Shown: piece after piece, positions 35,122-45,197 of the stretch | Layout of the letters: each line of letters starts with the position of its first letter | Numbering within the stretch: the first letter of the stretch is position 1 | Assembly (NCBI GenBank): GCA_963677935.2 | Contig: CAXXEH010000003.1 | Coordinates: forward strand, 3,844,001-3,908,000 | DNA: 64,000 nucleotides | Origin: JAAFHB01 sp963677935 | GTDB taxonomy: Bacteria; Bacteroidota; Bacteroidia; Bacteroidales; Prolixibacteraceae | Direction of reading: 5' to 3' | The notes under the pieces: model-generated | Database searches by the model: none | What the model saw: the letters and a program-made list of their open reading frames with translations, nothing else | What the model was told of the DNA's origin: nothing | Translations under genes and position numbers: made by a program

Positions 35122-37815
35122 TTAAAACTCCACTTTTACATTCGCCGTTCCTTCAAAGTTTTTGATTAATACAGACTCTGCAGCTGCATCATAGCTCCCG
35201 CCTGTAACTTTAACCGCCTTTTTGCCGTCAGGGTGGAGAAGCCGGATAAGGACGTCCCGGGGTTTAGATTCCGAATTACAGATGACGGTCGCTTCAATAA
35301 AGCCATGTTTCACATTTGAATTTACCTGTAGAGAGATGGGGCCAAAATAGCTCGCTACATTTTTTAGTGTAATCTGCTTCCCATCTTCCATCCACTTACG
35401 CGGTATTGCAGGTAGCAATTTTAAGGTGGTCCCCTCCTCCAGATAGAGCATCCAGCGCGTCTCCATCAGGAACCAACCCTCTTCGTGTGTTTTATGGACA
35501 CTCACCTGATAGAGATGTTCCCAGAAGGAATAGGTCTCCCTATCAGCCAGTGCAGAAAAAGTGTTGTACCAGGTTTTCAGGTATGGCTTTGTTAAACCGA
35601 GCTTCAGCTGCACCCAATTATGCCGGCTATAATAGGGTTGACTGAATGCCGCATTGCGCTGATAAAAAAGCTCACTGTGATAATCGAGCATCATCCTGGA
35701 AACCAACTCATCGGGGGCAAATACTTCACAAAACACCAGGTACAACGGACCTAATAATACATCGGGGGCCGTAACTGTTCCATGCGAGACATAGGTTTCA
35801 GGAATGATATGAAGCGCCCGTGGACCAATTGCCTCGGTCCAGGGGGGTAAGGTCGGAGTCCATCGGCCATCGCCAAGTGGTACAACAGGTGAATTTGCGA
35901 TACTGTTCATCAGGGAGATTCGGATATCCTCTTTCCAGGATTCTGCTTCCTGCATTAATCTTTTCGATTGCTCCGGATCAATCTCCTTCAACATCTCTGC
36001 CACACGGCTGATTCCGAGATAAGCATAGGCGTTGAGCATATATTGGTGAAAAGGATCTTCAGGGTCGGCCACCTTCCCCGAAATCATCCCATAACCTCTT
36101 CCTGTTAGTTCCTCCTTTTTATTCTTTTCCCTCCACTGGATTAAAAACTGGCACGCCTTCAATAATTTAGGTTCAACCTGTTTCACCCACAGCTTATCTT
36201 TGGTATAGCGGAAGTATTCCCCCATACTCCAAAGGGCAGCGCCGGTTTCGACCATGTATCCTCCAAAGTTCTGAATCATGCCGTCATCATGCTGCTTATC
36301 AAGAAAGAACATCAATGAACGCCGGGCAATATCGGGTAATCCCATCGAATTATAGAACTGGATAATGGGTGAACTCTCGGTCCCAATCGGAGAATAGACT
36401 CCAATTGCCGGTGCTACGGTACCTTTAGGATCATTTCCGTAAGTTACCATTTCAAGGTGCAATAATCCCGCCTGAATCATCTCATTCACCCGCTTTTCAG
36501 GGACACTGATCTGTGCTGCTTTAGCCAGTTTTTCTCTCCAGAATTGCCGGCATTCGTCAAATCTGACATCGAAGGATTGTTTCGATAACTCCTGCGCCCG
36601 CTCCTTCGAAACGGGTGAATGGGGGATATAAAATTCAAATACCGCTTTTTCGTTTGGTTGTAATAAAACGGCAATCTCCTCGTCGTGTAAAGGGTTCCCG
36701 TTTAATTTAGAGATGCCAAAGACACTACCCGATGGAAAGGCAGAATAACCTGTTTCCTTATTAAAAGAATAGGGGCTCTTCATCCACCATCCGCCACCCG
36801 GGCGAATAGTTTTAAACCATGCGTATCTGGGAACAGCGGCTTTATTGGTCGCTTCATTTCGATAATATAAAACCGTTGATTCGGTTTTGGCATTTTCAGC
36901 CTCAATCCTGGTTTTCACCAACTCATTCTGTTCCTTTGTAAGCATATGACCTCCGCTAAACTGATCGGCTACCAAAAAATCGGTCCCGATTGGTGTATCA
37001 ATGGTCAGAGGCGACTTTTCGAGTGATACAAAGGCGGTGGAATAATATTCAATATCTTCATCAATCAGTGTGGAATGAAGAATGGGAAGTACCCCCTCTT
37101 CCAGCCGGCGGGTCGTATTTATGGTCACACCCTGACCACGTCCGACCAAATAACCATATTCCAGGATTTTTTCTCCCGACTCCTGAATTTTTACCGGAGT
37201 GGATGAATCACGTGGTCTGATAATATTCATTTCACTGGCAGGGTGGGTACGGTTGTCGGATAATTCGAAGATCCGCATATCCCGGCTTATTCCCAGCCAT
37301 GTTGGACAGGGTTGGTTCCGGGTATGAACTGATGCCGAATCAAAAGACTCTTCCTGCTCCCCCTCAATTTGCTGTAATTTGGTTTTGAGATGCCGGTTCT
37401 TAAGCGCAGTCTCAATCTGTTCATACGTGCGGATATCTTCTGCTGTTGTCACCGCCACCTGAAATTCCGGAATATAAACCGGATAATCTTTGTTAATATC
37501 CCTGAGAAAGAAAGAAAACGGATGGTCACTGTTTCTGACCGTTACAATCGTAGGATCGCTTCCCGGGTGATTATGAATATTCGAAAGGGTGATAATCAAA
37601 CGTGCACCACCCTTCTGTCGAAATTCGAACGAATTGCCTTTGATTTTCCCTTCCCCCCTAACTACCTCAATCCTTACCAGATTTCCATTTAAAACTTCAA
37701 TAGTCCCTTTGGGTCGGCTATTTTGCCATTCGATCCTGATATTCTGACTAAAAGCACTAAACAAGCTAATAAAACAGACAAAAAAACCAACTAAAATAAA
37801 TCTCCGGCTGCCCAT
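35122..37815 (-). CDS. Secreted (alpha/alpha)6-barrel glycosidase-like protein
   Basis: 897 aa with a signal peptide (FILVGFFVCFISLFSAFSQ). The N-terminal part is beta-rich. Residues ~430-700 look like an (alpha/alpha)6 barrel similar to rhamnosidase or trehalase-type glycosidases: SPIGTESSPIIQFYNSMGLPDIARRSLMFFL, HDDGMIQNFGGYMVETGAALWSMGEYF. The C-terminal part is a beta-sandwich. It lies immediately downstream of the MFS porter gene and the ROK kinase/SIS pair, so it likely releases the sugar they use. Catalytic residues not assigned. Confidence 0.6.
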   Translation of the reverse strand: MGSRRFILVGFFVCFISLFSAFSQNIRIEWQNSRPKGTIEVLNGNLVRIEVVRGEGKIKGNSFEFRQKGGARLIITLSNIHNHPGSDPTIVTVRNSDHPFSFFLRDINKDYPVYIPEFQVAVTTAEDIRTYEQIETALKNRHLKTKLQQIEGEQEESFDSASVHTRNQPCPTWLGISRDMRIFELSDNRTHPASEMNIIRPRDSSTPVKIQESGEKILEYGYLVGRGQGVTINTTRRLEEGVLPILHSTLIDEDIEYYSTAFVSLEKSPLTIDTPIGTDFLVADQFSGGHMLTKEQNELVKTRIEAENAKTESTVLYYRNEATNKAAVPRYAWFKTIRPGGGWWMKSPYSFNKETGYSAFPSGSVFGISKLNGNPLHDEEIAVLLQPNEKAVFEFYIPHSPVSKERAQELSKQSFDVRFDECRQFWREKLAKAAQISVPEKRVNEMIQAGLLHLEMVTYGNDPKGTVAPAIGVYSPIGTESSPIIQFYNSMGLPDIARRSLMFFLDKQHDDGMIQNFGGYMVETGAALWSMGEYFRYTKDKLWVKQVEPKLLKACQFLIQWREKNKKEELTGRGYGMISGKVADPEDPFHQYMLNAYAYLGISRVAEMLKEIDPEQSKRLMQEAESWKEDIRISLMNSIANSPVVPLGDGRWTPTLPPWTEAIGPRALHIIPETYVSHGTVTAPDVLLGPLYLVFCEVFAPDELVSRMMLDYHSELFYQRNAAFSQPYYSRHNWVQLKLGLTKPYLKTWYNTFSALADRETYSFWEHLYQVSVHKTHEEGWFLMETRWMLYLEEGTTLKLLPAIPRKWMEDGKQITLKNVASYFGPISLQVNSNVKHGFIEATVICNSESKPRDVLIRLLHPDGKKAVKVTGGSYDAAAESVLIKNFEGTANVKVEF

Positions 37816-37874
37816 ATCTTTTTCGGATTAACATTTTGGTGACAATAAAGATAATGCAATCCTGGAATAAAATT

Positions 37875-39281
37875 TCAAATCGGGGAGGAGATTTTACTCT
37901 TTAAGTCCTTGGGAGATTTCCCTGACCTCCAGTGTTCTTCGATCTCCTCGAGTGAGACTCCCTTAGTTTCAGGAATATATCGGTACCCCCATAACATCCC
38001 AAAGAGTCCGATCAGGGCAAATAGCCAGAAAACTTCAGCATCGCCTATTATTTTTGTGAGTTTAAAGAATGACCAAACAACCAACGCGTTAAAACCCCAG
38101 TTTGCAAGAGAACCGATTGAAGAGCCTAATCCTCTCACTTTAATCGGAAATACTTCAGATATTAAAAGCCATCCAAGTGGTCCAATACTTAAAGTAAAGA
38201 ATCCGACATAGCTTAACATCGAAATAACCAGAAACCATTTGTAGTTTGCTACCTGAATATCTTTTTGTATAAAGACCAACCCCATACAAATAAGCGAAAT
38301 AACGATTCCGGATAATCCGATAAAATAAAGTTTTCGACGCCCAAGCTTATCGACCAGATAGATAGACAATACTGTAAACAGAACATTAATGACACCAACA
38401 CTCACTGATGCCCAGATTGCAGCTTCATTTCCCACAAACCCTGCTTTTAAAAAAATCTTTGGGCTGTAATAAATAACGGTATTGATGCCGACGAATTGCT
38501 GGAAAAACATGATTCCGACTGCAATAATAAGTGCATTTTTCAACCAGGGACTAAATATGATTTTCCAACTGACTTTACCGGAATCTTTACTGACTTCATC
38601 TTTCATTTCGTTAAAAATACCTGTCACCTGATCATGATCCTCGAGTTTTTTCAAAATTTTAAGGCTTTCCTCCACCTTTCCCTTTTTCATCAACCATCTT
38701 GGTGTTTCAGGTAGAAAAATTGCGCCTATCAATAGAATTAAAGCAGGAATTATCCCAACGTAAAACATGGCTCTCCAGCTTTCTTCGTTGTTGTTGTTCG
38801 CAAATGCACTATCGCTCAGGTAAGAAACCAGAATTCCTATAGTAATCATAAATTGGAAAAGAAAAACTAAAGTTCCCCTCATTCTTGTGGGGGAAATTTC
38901 AGCAATATAGAGTGGTACAGCAAATGAAGATACCCCGATTGCTATGCCGATATAGAATCTGGAAAGAAGTAATTGGGTTGGATTTGGTGAAAATCCGGAC
39001 CAGAGAGCTCCGGTGGCAAAAATAATTGCAGCAGCAATAATAATCTTTTTTCTGCCAAATATATCAGCCAGCCTACCTCCGATCATGGCACCCATTGCAG
39101 CCCCAATTAAACCAAAGGCCGTAATATTCTCAATCTGATTGTCTTTTAGTCCAAAGTCCTGTTGCAAAAAAGGGATAGCTCCGGAAATGACACCCGTGTC
39201 GAAACCAAAAAGCAGTCCTCCTGTTGAAGCAATAACTGCAATAATGATGACCAATGTTTTATTTTGATGATAAGTTTTCAT
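37875..39281 (-). CDS. MFS sugar porter (sugar:H+ symporter, XylE-type)
   Basis: 468 aa with about 12 membrane segments. Sugar-porter signatures: GGLLFGFDTGVISGAIPF near the start, GRLADIFGRKK, a PETPRWLMKKGK loop and PETKGVSLEEIE near the end. It would import a hexose or pentose across the inner membrane. Transcribed after the ROK kinase and SIS isomerase genes and before the secreted glycosidase, forming one sugar-use operon. Confidence 0.9.
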   Translation of the reverse strand: MKTYHQNKTLVIIIAVIASTGGLLFGFDTGVISGAIPFLQQDFGLKDNQIENITAFGLIGAAMGAMIGGRLADIFGRKKIIIAAAIIFATGALWSGFSPNPTQLLLSRFYIGIAIGVSSFAVPLYIAEISPTRMRGTLVFLFQFMITIGILVSYLSDSAFANNNNEESWRAMFYVGIIPALILLIGAIFLPETPRWLMKKGKVEESLKILKKLEDHDQVTGIFNEMKDEVSKDSGKVSWKIIFSPWLKNALIIAVGIMFFQQFVGINTVIYYSPKIFLKAGFVGNEAAIWASVSVGVINVLFTVLSIYLVDKLGRRKLYFIGLSGIVISLICMGLVFIQKDIQVANYKWFLVISMLSYVGFFTLSIGPLGWLLISEVFPIKVRGLGSSIGSLANWGFNALVVWSFFKLTKIIGDAEVFWLFALIGLFGMLWGYRYIPETKGVSLEEIEEHWRSGKSPKDLKSKISSPI

Positions 39282-39409
39282 AGTACAGATAGTTATTGTT
39301 GGTTTTTATCCTGGATCAGAAATAACCTTAATTAATATAGAGTAGATGATGAAGAAACAATAAAGAGTGGATAAAAAAGTTATTTCTGCTCATCTTTTAA
39401 TCTTTCCCT

Positions 39410-39997
39410 TTAGACCAAAACAGGAAGCCGGACTAAATCAGGATGCTCCATAAATGCATAGGCTACAACATGGCAGATCAACATATGAAGGTCCTCCACA
39501 CGTCCGTAATGGTTATCATGCACCGGAATAACCTGATCTGCAATCGAATAGAGAGGCGTCTCCTTATTACCCACTAAAGCAACAACATATAATCCATTTT
39601 CTTTTGACCACTTAGCTGCCTTTATAATATTCGGAGAAGTTCCGCTGACACTCATTATCAAGACCAAATCTCCCGCAACAGCAAAGTTTTCAAGCTGTTT
39701 ACAGAATAATTCTTCATACGAGAAATCATTTCCAATAGCAGTCATCCAGGCAATGCTTTCATTCATGGCCCGACATTTAAATTTTCTTATTCCTTCACCG
39801 GTAACCCCCTTCCCAAGGTCAGTAATAAAGTGAGAGGCATTTGCAGCGCTTCCACCATTTCCGAGAACAAAAATCTGGCGACCTTCAATGTTTGCCGATC
39901 TTAAAGTCTCTATCAGTTTTGTGACTTCTTCTTCAGGAAAATTTTCCAAATTGACTATTTGAGAAGCGATGTACTTCTGAATCCATGTCTCTATCAT
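39410..39997 (-). CDS. SIS-domain sugar-phosphate isomerase (GmhA-like)
   Basis: 195 aa. The SIS fold and the GmhA-type motifs are present: FVLGNGGSAANASHF near residues 43-57, the STSG-like MSVSGTSPN, and the closing EDLHMLICHV segment with the conserved His. It lacks the HFAEEL Glu pair, showing HFITDL instead. It could interconvert aldose and ketose phosphates in the cytoplasm. Twelve bases before it lies the ROK kinase, which would make the phosphorylated substrate. Specific sugar unknown. Confidence 0.8.
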   Translation of the reverse strand: MIETWIQKYIASQIVNLENFPEEEVTKLIETLRSANIEGRQIFVLGNGGSAANASHFITDLGKGVTGEGIRKFKCRAMNESIAWMTAIGNDFSYEELFCKQLENFAVAGDLVLIMSVSGTSPNIIKAAKWSKENGLYVVALVGNKETPLYSIADQVIPVHDNHYGRVEDLHMLICHVVAYAFMEHPDLVRLPVLV

Positions 39998-40008
39998 CGT
40001 TTTAAGTA

Positions 40009-40947
40009 TTAATGGTTTAAACTGTATTTTTCGATTGCCAGAAATATAGCACCGGCAACAACAACATCTTCATTTAATTGGGACAGACAGATTAAAGGTC
40101 CCGGACGCATCACATCCATTAAGTAGTTTGGGATCTTCTCCTTTATGGAGGTCACGAACATTTCACCCATCTGGGATAATCCGCCTCCGATTATAATGAT
40201 TTCAGGATTTAAAAGATGAACAACATGTGAGAGTGCAAATGCAACGTTGTCAGTAAGTTCTGAAAATATTTGTTCGGACACCGGACACTTGTTCAGGAAT
40301 GCTTGTTTTAAATATTTTGCCTCCGAATCTGTATCTCCATTTACTAATTGTGCCAAAGTGCTATCAGGGAATTTTTGTATGGCAATTCGTATTTTTTCAT
40401 TGATTCCCCATCCGGAACACTCCGATTGAAAAATGGAGCCGTTTTTATTCAATCGGAGATGTCCAATCTCTGATTCGGCCATTCCACTTCCGTTATAAAT
40501 TGATTTATGAATAATAAATCCGCCTCCGATTCCGCTTCCCATTGTTATATAGTAAACCAATCCGGCATTTTGCCCTGCTCCGACCTGAGCTTCAGCCAGA
40601 GCCGCAAGGTTAGCATCATTTTCAAGGTAAACTGGTACATTGAGAATCTGTTTCACCCATTGAACTATTCCGAAATCTTTCCAACCAGCTATGTGATAAG
40701 AATTTAGAATTCTTCCGTTGGTTTTGTCAACAGGCCCTCCAAATCCAATTCCAATTGCCTTGATGTTATAACCAAGCGGAAATATCACATTTTTTAAAGC
40801 CCCGAAAATGGCGTTTTGTATGATTGAGGCCTCTTTTGTTTCTCCTACATTGGTTTTAAACCTGAATATTATCTTGCCGTGAACATCACCCAAAAAAAGT
40901 TGAAGTTTCGTACCTCCAATTTCAATACCTAAATATGCATCCTCCAT
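40009..40947 (-). CDS. ROK-family sugar kinase without the zinc motif
   Basis: 312 aa. The phosphate-binding loop GIEIGGTKLQLFLGD, the catalytic LENDANLAALAEAQ and the adenine region (GSGIGGGFI) of ROK kinases are present, so it should phosphorylate a hexose or amino-sugar with ATP. The usual CxCGxxGCxE zinc site is absent; the region reads SECSGWGINEK. First gene of the minus-strand sugar operon (kinase, SIS, MFS, glycosidase) and divergent from the ROK repressor. Confidence 0.85.
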   Translation of the reverse strand: MEDAYLGIEIGGTKLQLFLGDVHGKIIFRFKTNVGETKEASIIQNAIFGALKNVIFPLGYNIKAIGIGFGGPVDKTNGRILNSYHIAGWKDFGIVQWVKQILNVPVYLENDANLAALAEAQVGAGQNAGLVYYITMGSGIGGGFIIHKSIYNGSGMAESEIGHLRLNKNGSIFQSECSGWGINEKIRIAIQKFPDSTLAQLVNGDTDSEAKYLKQAFLNKCPVSEQIFSELTDNVAFALSHVVHLLNPEIIIIGGGLSQMGEMFVTSIKEKIPNYLMDVMRPGPLICLSQLNEDVVVAGAIFLAIEKYSLNH

Positions 40948-40976
40948 AACTTGCTATTCGAGTTAAAATGATTATG

Positions 40977-41094
40977 CAAATCTATTGAATTTTTTATTTA
41001 TATCAGGTTATGATATATATATTTTAAAAAAATTCAATAGATTCAGTTTAATAGGTATTTTATTTTTGATTACTAAATTTGTATCAGAATATGA
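40977..41094. promoter_or_regulatory. Divergent promoter/operator region of the ROK regulon
   Basis: A perfect 17-base inverted repeat pairs 40979-40995 (AATCTATTGAATTTTTT) with 41027-41043, separated by 31 bases. Two near-identical 13-base sites, TATCAGGTTATGA (41001-41013) and TATCAGAATATGA (41082-41094), lie in the same orientation. Candidate -7 elements TAnnTTTG occur for the kinase operon (minus strand, 40984-40977, TAGATTTG) and for the repressor (41074-41081, TAAATTTG). The first 13-base site covers the -33 region of the minus promoter; the second overlaps the likely start of the repressor transcript. These are good operator candidates for the ROK repressor. Confidence 0.6.
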
Positions 41095-41106
41095 AATAAT
41101 AAATAA

Positions 41107-42279
41107 ATGACCGGATTCAATAAAAGTGAGCAATCATCGCATAAAGAGATGCGGATAAGTTCAATTCAAAAGGTTGTTAATGCGTTAAAAAAGGGGATTT
41201 TTACCAAGAATGGAATCATGGAAGAAACAAACCTTTCCTGGGGATCGTGCAGCAGCATTATAAACCTACTATATGAAAAAGAGATCATCATTAAAACCGA
41301 AAACAGGCTTGGTGTTGGAAAGGGAAGAAGGACTTCTGAATATCAATTTAACAATCAGAAAAATTTATTCTTCGGAATGGAAATCAGGGAAGATGAGATT
41401 CTTTGTTCGATTATGAACTGGGGTGAAGGGGAGATTTCAAGGAACTCTTACCCAAACCAGATGTCAATTAACCATTCGAATATTGCAGGTATGGTTTCTT
41501 CTGCCTATATTAATTCACTCGTTCAGGCTGGTATAAAGCCGGATTCTGTAATAGGATTGTCATTGGCATTAGCCGGGGGAATCGATATTATAAACAAAAG
41601 ATGGCTGTTTGCACCGCGAATAAAATCGATTAAAAATTACAACTTTAATCAGCTTTTCAATATACTTCCGGCTATACCGTATACTTTCATTGAACATGAT
41701 ATACATGCCCAGGCATCCTCAGTAATCCGCCAACAAAAATGGAATGATTCAAATTATGTATTTCTTCATATTGGGAGTGGCATTTCCATGTCCATTTTTG
41801 ACAATGGTTTGTTTTTAGGGACCAGGGGATTCTCTGGTGAAATTGGTCATATACCCTACACATTTTCTGATCAGGTGGGAGAATTTCAGAGTGTTGAATC
41901 TGCTATTTCGATGAAAGGGCTCGTCGAATTTGTTAATAAGAGCTATGGCGCCGGAATAAAGAGTATTAACGAACTTCCAAATGAATTAAGGGAAGACGAA
42001 CTACTTTTTAAATATGTCTATACAGCAATAAAGTATATCCTGGTTGTGACTACCAATATTTTAGATCCGAATACAATTATAATAGGTGGTTCTGTTCTGG
42101 AGCCGTTTTACCCAAGGCTAAAAGAGCGGATTGAAAAAGAAATAAGGAATTTTACATGGGCAGGCGGACCTAAAAATATAAAATGGTACAACCATGATGA
42201 TATGTATGGAGCTTACGGGACAATTTTAAATGCCGGCAAAGCCATAATTAATTCTGTTATAGAAGAAAAGCTGGTATAG
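41107..42279 (+). CDS. ROK-family transcriptional repressor (NagC/XylR-type)
   Basis: 390 aa. A winged helix-turn-helix occupies residues ~20-80 (KGIFTKNGIMEETNLSWGSCSSIINLLYEKE), followed by a ROK sugar-binding domain with IGSGISMSIFDNG and GEIGHIPY. The zinc-binding cysteines of classical NagC-like proteins are absent, and the catalytic ENDAN motif is changed to EHDIHAQA, so it senses rather than phosphorylates sugar. Divergent from the kinase operon and likely its repressor. It converges with nuoN, 28 bases from its stop. Confidence 0.87.
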   Translation: MTGFNKSEQSSHKEMRISSIQKVVNALKKGIFTKNGIMEETNLSWGSCSSIINLLYEKEIIIKTENRLGVGKGRRTSEYQFNNQKNLFFGMEIREDEILCSIMNWGEGEISRNSYPNQMSINHSNIAGMVSSAYINSLVQAGIKPDSVIGLSLALAGGIDIINKRWLFAPRIKSIKNYNFNQLFNILPAIPYTFIEHDIHAQASSVIRQQKWNDSNYVFLHIGSGISMSIFDNGLFLGTRGFSGEIGHIPYTFSDQVGEFQSVESAISMKGLVEFVNKSYGAGIKSINELPNELREDELLFKYVYTAIKYILVVTTNILDPNTIIIGGSVLEPFYPRLKERIEKEIRNFTWAGGPKNIKWYNHDDMYGAYGTILNAGKAIINSVIEEKLV

Positions 42280-42307
42280 TGACTGTTCTGCAAATCGAAT
42301 TTATACG

Positions 42308-43681
42308 TCAGATCGGAACATCCCAAACAAATATGCCTAAAAGGACAACCGCCACACCACAAAAGATGATCAGGGCTGCATTCAGTTTGCTTACAACGAT
42401 TGGATTTGAATTTTCGCTTTCAGTAAATGCTTCGCGTAAAACGTAGAAGTAATAGTAAATACCAATTACTGCCATTATAATAGCGAAAATTGAGATGGCG
42501 AGGTATCCGCGGCTGATGGATAATACAAACACCCGGTATTTGGCCAAAAAACCTGCTGTGGGGGGTATTCCTGCCAGCGACATGAGCATGATGGTCATAA
42601 AGACAGCCATCCACGGTTTTCGCTTGAAAAGTCCGCGAAAAATGGAAATTTCCTCCAGCCCGTTTGATGCACGCTTCATGTGGATAAAGATGATAAATAA
42701 AGGGACCGTAGCCAGTGAATAGACAAAAGTATAATAGAGTAGCACCGTAGCTGCCGAATCGTGCTGCGATAACATTGCCAGCATCATAAATCCGGTATGT
42801 ACAATTGAGGAATAAGCCAGCAACCGTTTAAAGTTGGCTTGTTTCAGGGCCGCAAGATTCCCCACCATGAGGGAAAGACCAGTCATCACCCACAAGGTTT
42901 TTTCAAGAGGACCTGGTAATGGAAGGAGTCCCATCCCCAACAGACGGTAAAAAGCAGCAAATCCAGCGGTCTTGGCCACAGTAGCCATAAAAGTGGTAAC
43001 TAAGGTGGGTGCGCCTTCGTAAACATCCGGACTCCAGAAGTGGAAGGGAGCAACTGCCACTTTAAATGCAACTCCAATCAGGATAAACAGGAGCCCCATC
43101 AGTAACATGGGAGGTAGATGTCCGTGAAATTGGGCTATATAGGTCTTGATCTCAGGGAGATAAAATGTAGCTGAGGCGCCGTAAACCAAGGCAATACCGA
43201 AAAGAAAGAAGGTCGTGGCAAACGAACCAAGTATGAAATATTTAAACGAAGCTTCATTTGAGCGGTAAGAACTTTTCTTTCCGCCGGCAAGGATATAGAG
43301 TGGAATGGATAAAATCTCAATTCCAAGAAAAAGCATGATCAGATTGGAGAAGGATGTCATCAGAAACGCCCCTGTGAGGGCAAATATCATCAGGGAATAT
43401 TGCTCTGCAACATGGTGCTCCATCCGCTTGTAATAATTGATTCCAAACAAAAAGATCAGGATGGTAATGATGATCATGGAGATATTGAAGGCAATCGAGA
43501 AATTATCGATGATAATCATATCGTGGAAATATTTGGAGCCACGTCCCCAATCTTTGTAAAAAAGGAATAAGGTGATCAGCAAGCCCAAAATTGCTACAGG
43601 CGACAGTATTGCCTTTTTATTTGCAAATCCCAGGTAAAGAAGGATGATCCCAAAAACCGTAATAAAAATTAATGCACTCAT
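42308..43681 (-). CDS. nuoN: NADH-quinone oxidoreductase subunit N
   Basis: 457 aa antiporter-like membrane subunit of complex I, with many transmembrane helices and the family block KVAVAPFHFWSPDVYEGAP, followed by KRLLAYSSIVHTGFM, the loop carrying proton-channel lysines. Last gene of the 14-gene nuo operon; starts 37 bases after nuoM. It contributes to proton translocation in the cytoplasmic membrane. Confidence 0.95.
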   Translation of the reverse strand: MSALIFITVFGIILLYLGFANKKAILSPVAILGLLITLFLFYKDWGRGSKYFHDMIIIDNFSIAFNISMIIITILIFLFGINYYKRMEHHVAEQYSLMIFALTGAFLMTSFSNLIMLFLGIEILSIPLYILAGGKKSSYRSNEASFKYFILGSFATTFFLFGIALVYGASATFYLPEIKTYIAQFHGHLPPMLLMGLLFILIGVAFKVAVAPFHFWSPDVYEGAPTLVTTFMATVAKTAGFAAFYRLLGMGLLPLPGPLEKTLWVMTGLSLMVGNLAALKQANFKRLLAYSSIVHTGFMMLAMLSQHDSAATVLLYYTFVYSLATVPLFIIFIHMKRASNGLEEISIFRGLFKRKPWMAVFMTIMLMSLAGIPPTAGFLAKYRVFVLSISRGYLAISIFAIIMAVIGIYYYFYVLREAFTESENSNPIVVSKLNAALIIFCGVAVVLLGIFVWDVPI

Positions 43682-43718
43682 TTGGTTACTGTATTCAATT
43701 AGTTTCTAATAGGTTCTA

Positions 43719-45197
43719 TTAAAGTGTTAAGGATGTGATGGCATCATTAACAGGAATCAAAAGATGGTGCATTGAACTCATCGATTCACCAAGCAGGTTC
43801 AGGACCGGCTGAGGATATATCCCAAGAGTCAATATAATAACAACCAATGGAATAAGGATAACATAGTCGAGTGTTCGCATATCTCCTCCTTTTTCAAAAA
43901 CCGGATTTTTATCACCAAGCATGATACGCTGATAGGCGTAAAGCATATAAATTGCCCCAAGAATCATTGTCATTCCTCCAAAAAAGGCATACCAGGCCGA
44001 AAGTTTAAAAAGTCCGGTAATGATTAAGAATTCGCCAACAAAACCGGCTGTCAGGGGCAATGCAACCGAACCCAATACCACAATCAGCAGGAGAATGGCC
44101 ATATTGGGTGCAAAATGTTTTAATCCACCCATTTGCGGCATTTCGAAAGTAGATGCCCGGTCATGGATGATTGTGACCAGGTAGAAAAGGGCAACAATGG
44201 TTACGCCATGGCTAATCACCTGCAGAAGAAGACCCTGCAGGGAATAATAATTCAATGCAAACATAGCCGCAGCCATCAGTGAAATATGGGCCATTGACGA
44301 AAACGCGATAAGCTTTTTGAGATTTGTCTGCCGGAAAGCGATCACTGAAGCATATATAACTCCGGTAAGGCACAAGATAATGACTAAATTTTGCCAGTAA
44401 AGAACACCGGCCGGAACAATTGGGAAAAGAAAGCGCAGGGCGCCATAGATACCCATTTTGGTCATTACCCCTGCCAATATCATGACTCCTTGTTTGGAAG
44501 CCATGGTGTATGTTGAAGGTTGCCAGGTATGAAACGGGAAAACCGGCATTTTTATGGCAAAGGCAATAAATAGTATCCAGAAAAGCCACACCTGTGTATC
44601 GGCAGGGATTCTAAGCTGGTTAAATGCTGCAAAATCGGTTGAATGGAGCCCTGGAGTCAATTGAAAGAGGTAAATAATCCCAAAAAGAAGAAATAAACTA
44701 CCTGTCAAAGTGTAAATGAAAAACTTTAAGGTGATGGATCTTCGGTTCTCACCTCCCCAGAGGAGGAGAATGAAATACAGAGGAATCAGAGCCAGCTCCC
44801 AGAAAATATAAAACAGAAAAGCGTTCTGAGCTATGAAAACCCCGATCAATGCCGATTGTGTGAAAAGGATGAGAAAATTCAGGATCGACACCTGCCGTTG
44901 GTTCCGGGTAAAACCAGACAGAATAATAAACGGGAAGAGCAAATTAGTTAAAATCAACATAATGAGACTTATCCCATCATATCCAAGAGCAAATTTTACC
45001 CCCATGAAACTGATCCAGTCGACTGAATAGTTCGCAGCAGAAGCTGTTGTAAGGAGGAATATAGTGAGAAGCAGATTGGCAATGGTTGATCCCAGAGCCA
45101 ATAATCGCACGGTTGCCGGATTCCTGAATAAAAAGAGGAACAGGCCCGTGATAAGAGGTATTATCAGAATAATCAGCAATATCATAGGATCAGACAA
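43719..45197 (-). CDS. nuoM: NADH-quinone oxidoreductase subunit M
   Basis: 492 aa antiporter-like subunit. Signatures include FYIFWELALIPLYFI, KMPVFPFHTWQPSTYTMA and LKKLIAFSSMAHISL, which hold the conserved Glu and Lys residues of the proton channel. Its start overlaps the end of nuoL by eight bases, indicating translational coupling. Confidence 0.95.
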   Translation of the reverse strand: MSDPMILLIILIIPLITGLFLFLFRNPATVRLLALGSTIANLLLTIFLLTTASAANYSVDWISFMGVKFALGYDGISLIMLILTNLLFPFIILSGFTRNQRQVSILNFLILFTQSALIGVFIAQNAFLFYIFWELALIPLYFILLLWGGENRRSITLKFFIYTLTGSLFLLFGIIYLFQLTPGLHSTDFAAFNQLRIPADTQVWLFWILFIAFAIKMPVFPFHTWQPSTYTMASKQGVMILAGVMTKMGIYGALRFLFPIVPAGVLYWQNLVIILCLTGVIYASVIAFRQTNLKKLIAFSSMAHISLMAAAMFALNYYSLQGLLLQVISHGVTIVALFYLVTIIHDRASTFEMPQMGGLKHFAPNMAILLLIVVLGSVALPLTAGFVGEFLIITGLFKLSAWYAFFGGMTMILGAIYMLYAYQRIMLGDKNPVFEKGGDMRTLDYVILIPLVVIILTLGIYPQPVLNLLGESMSSMHHLLIPVNDAITSLTL

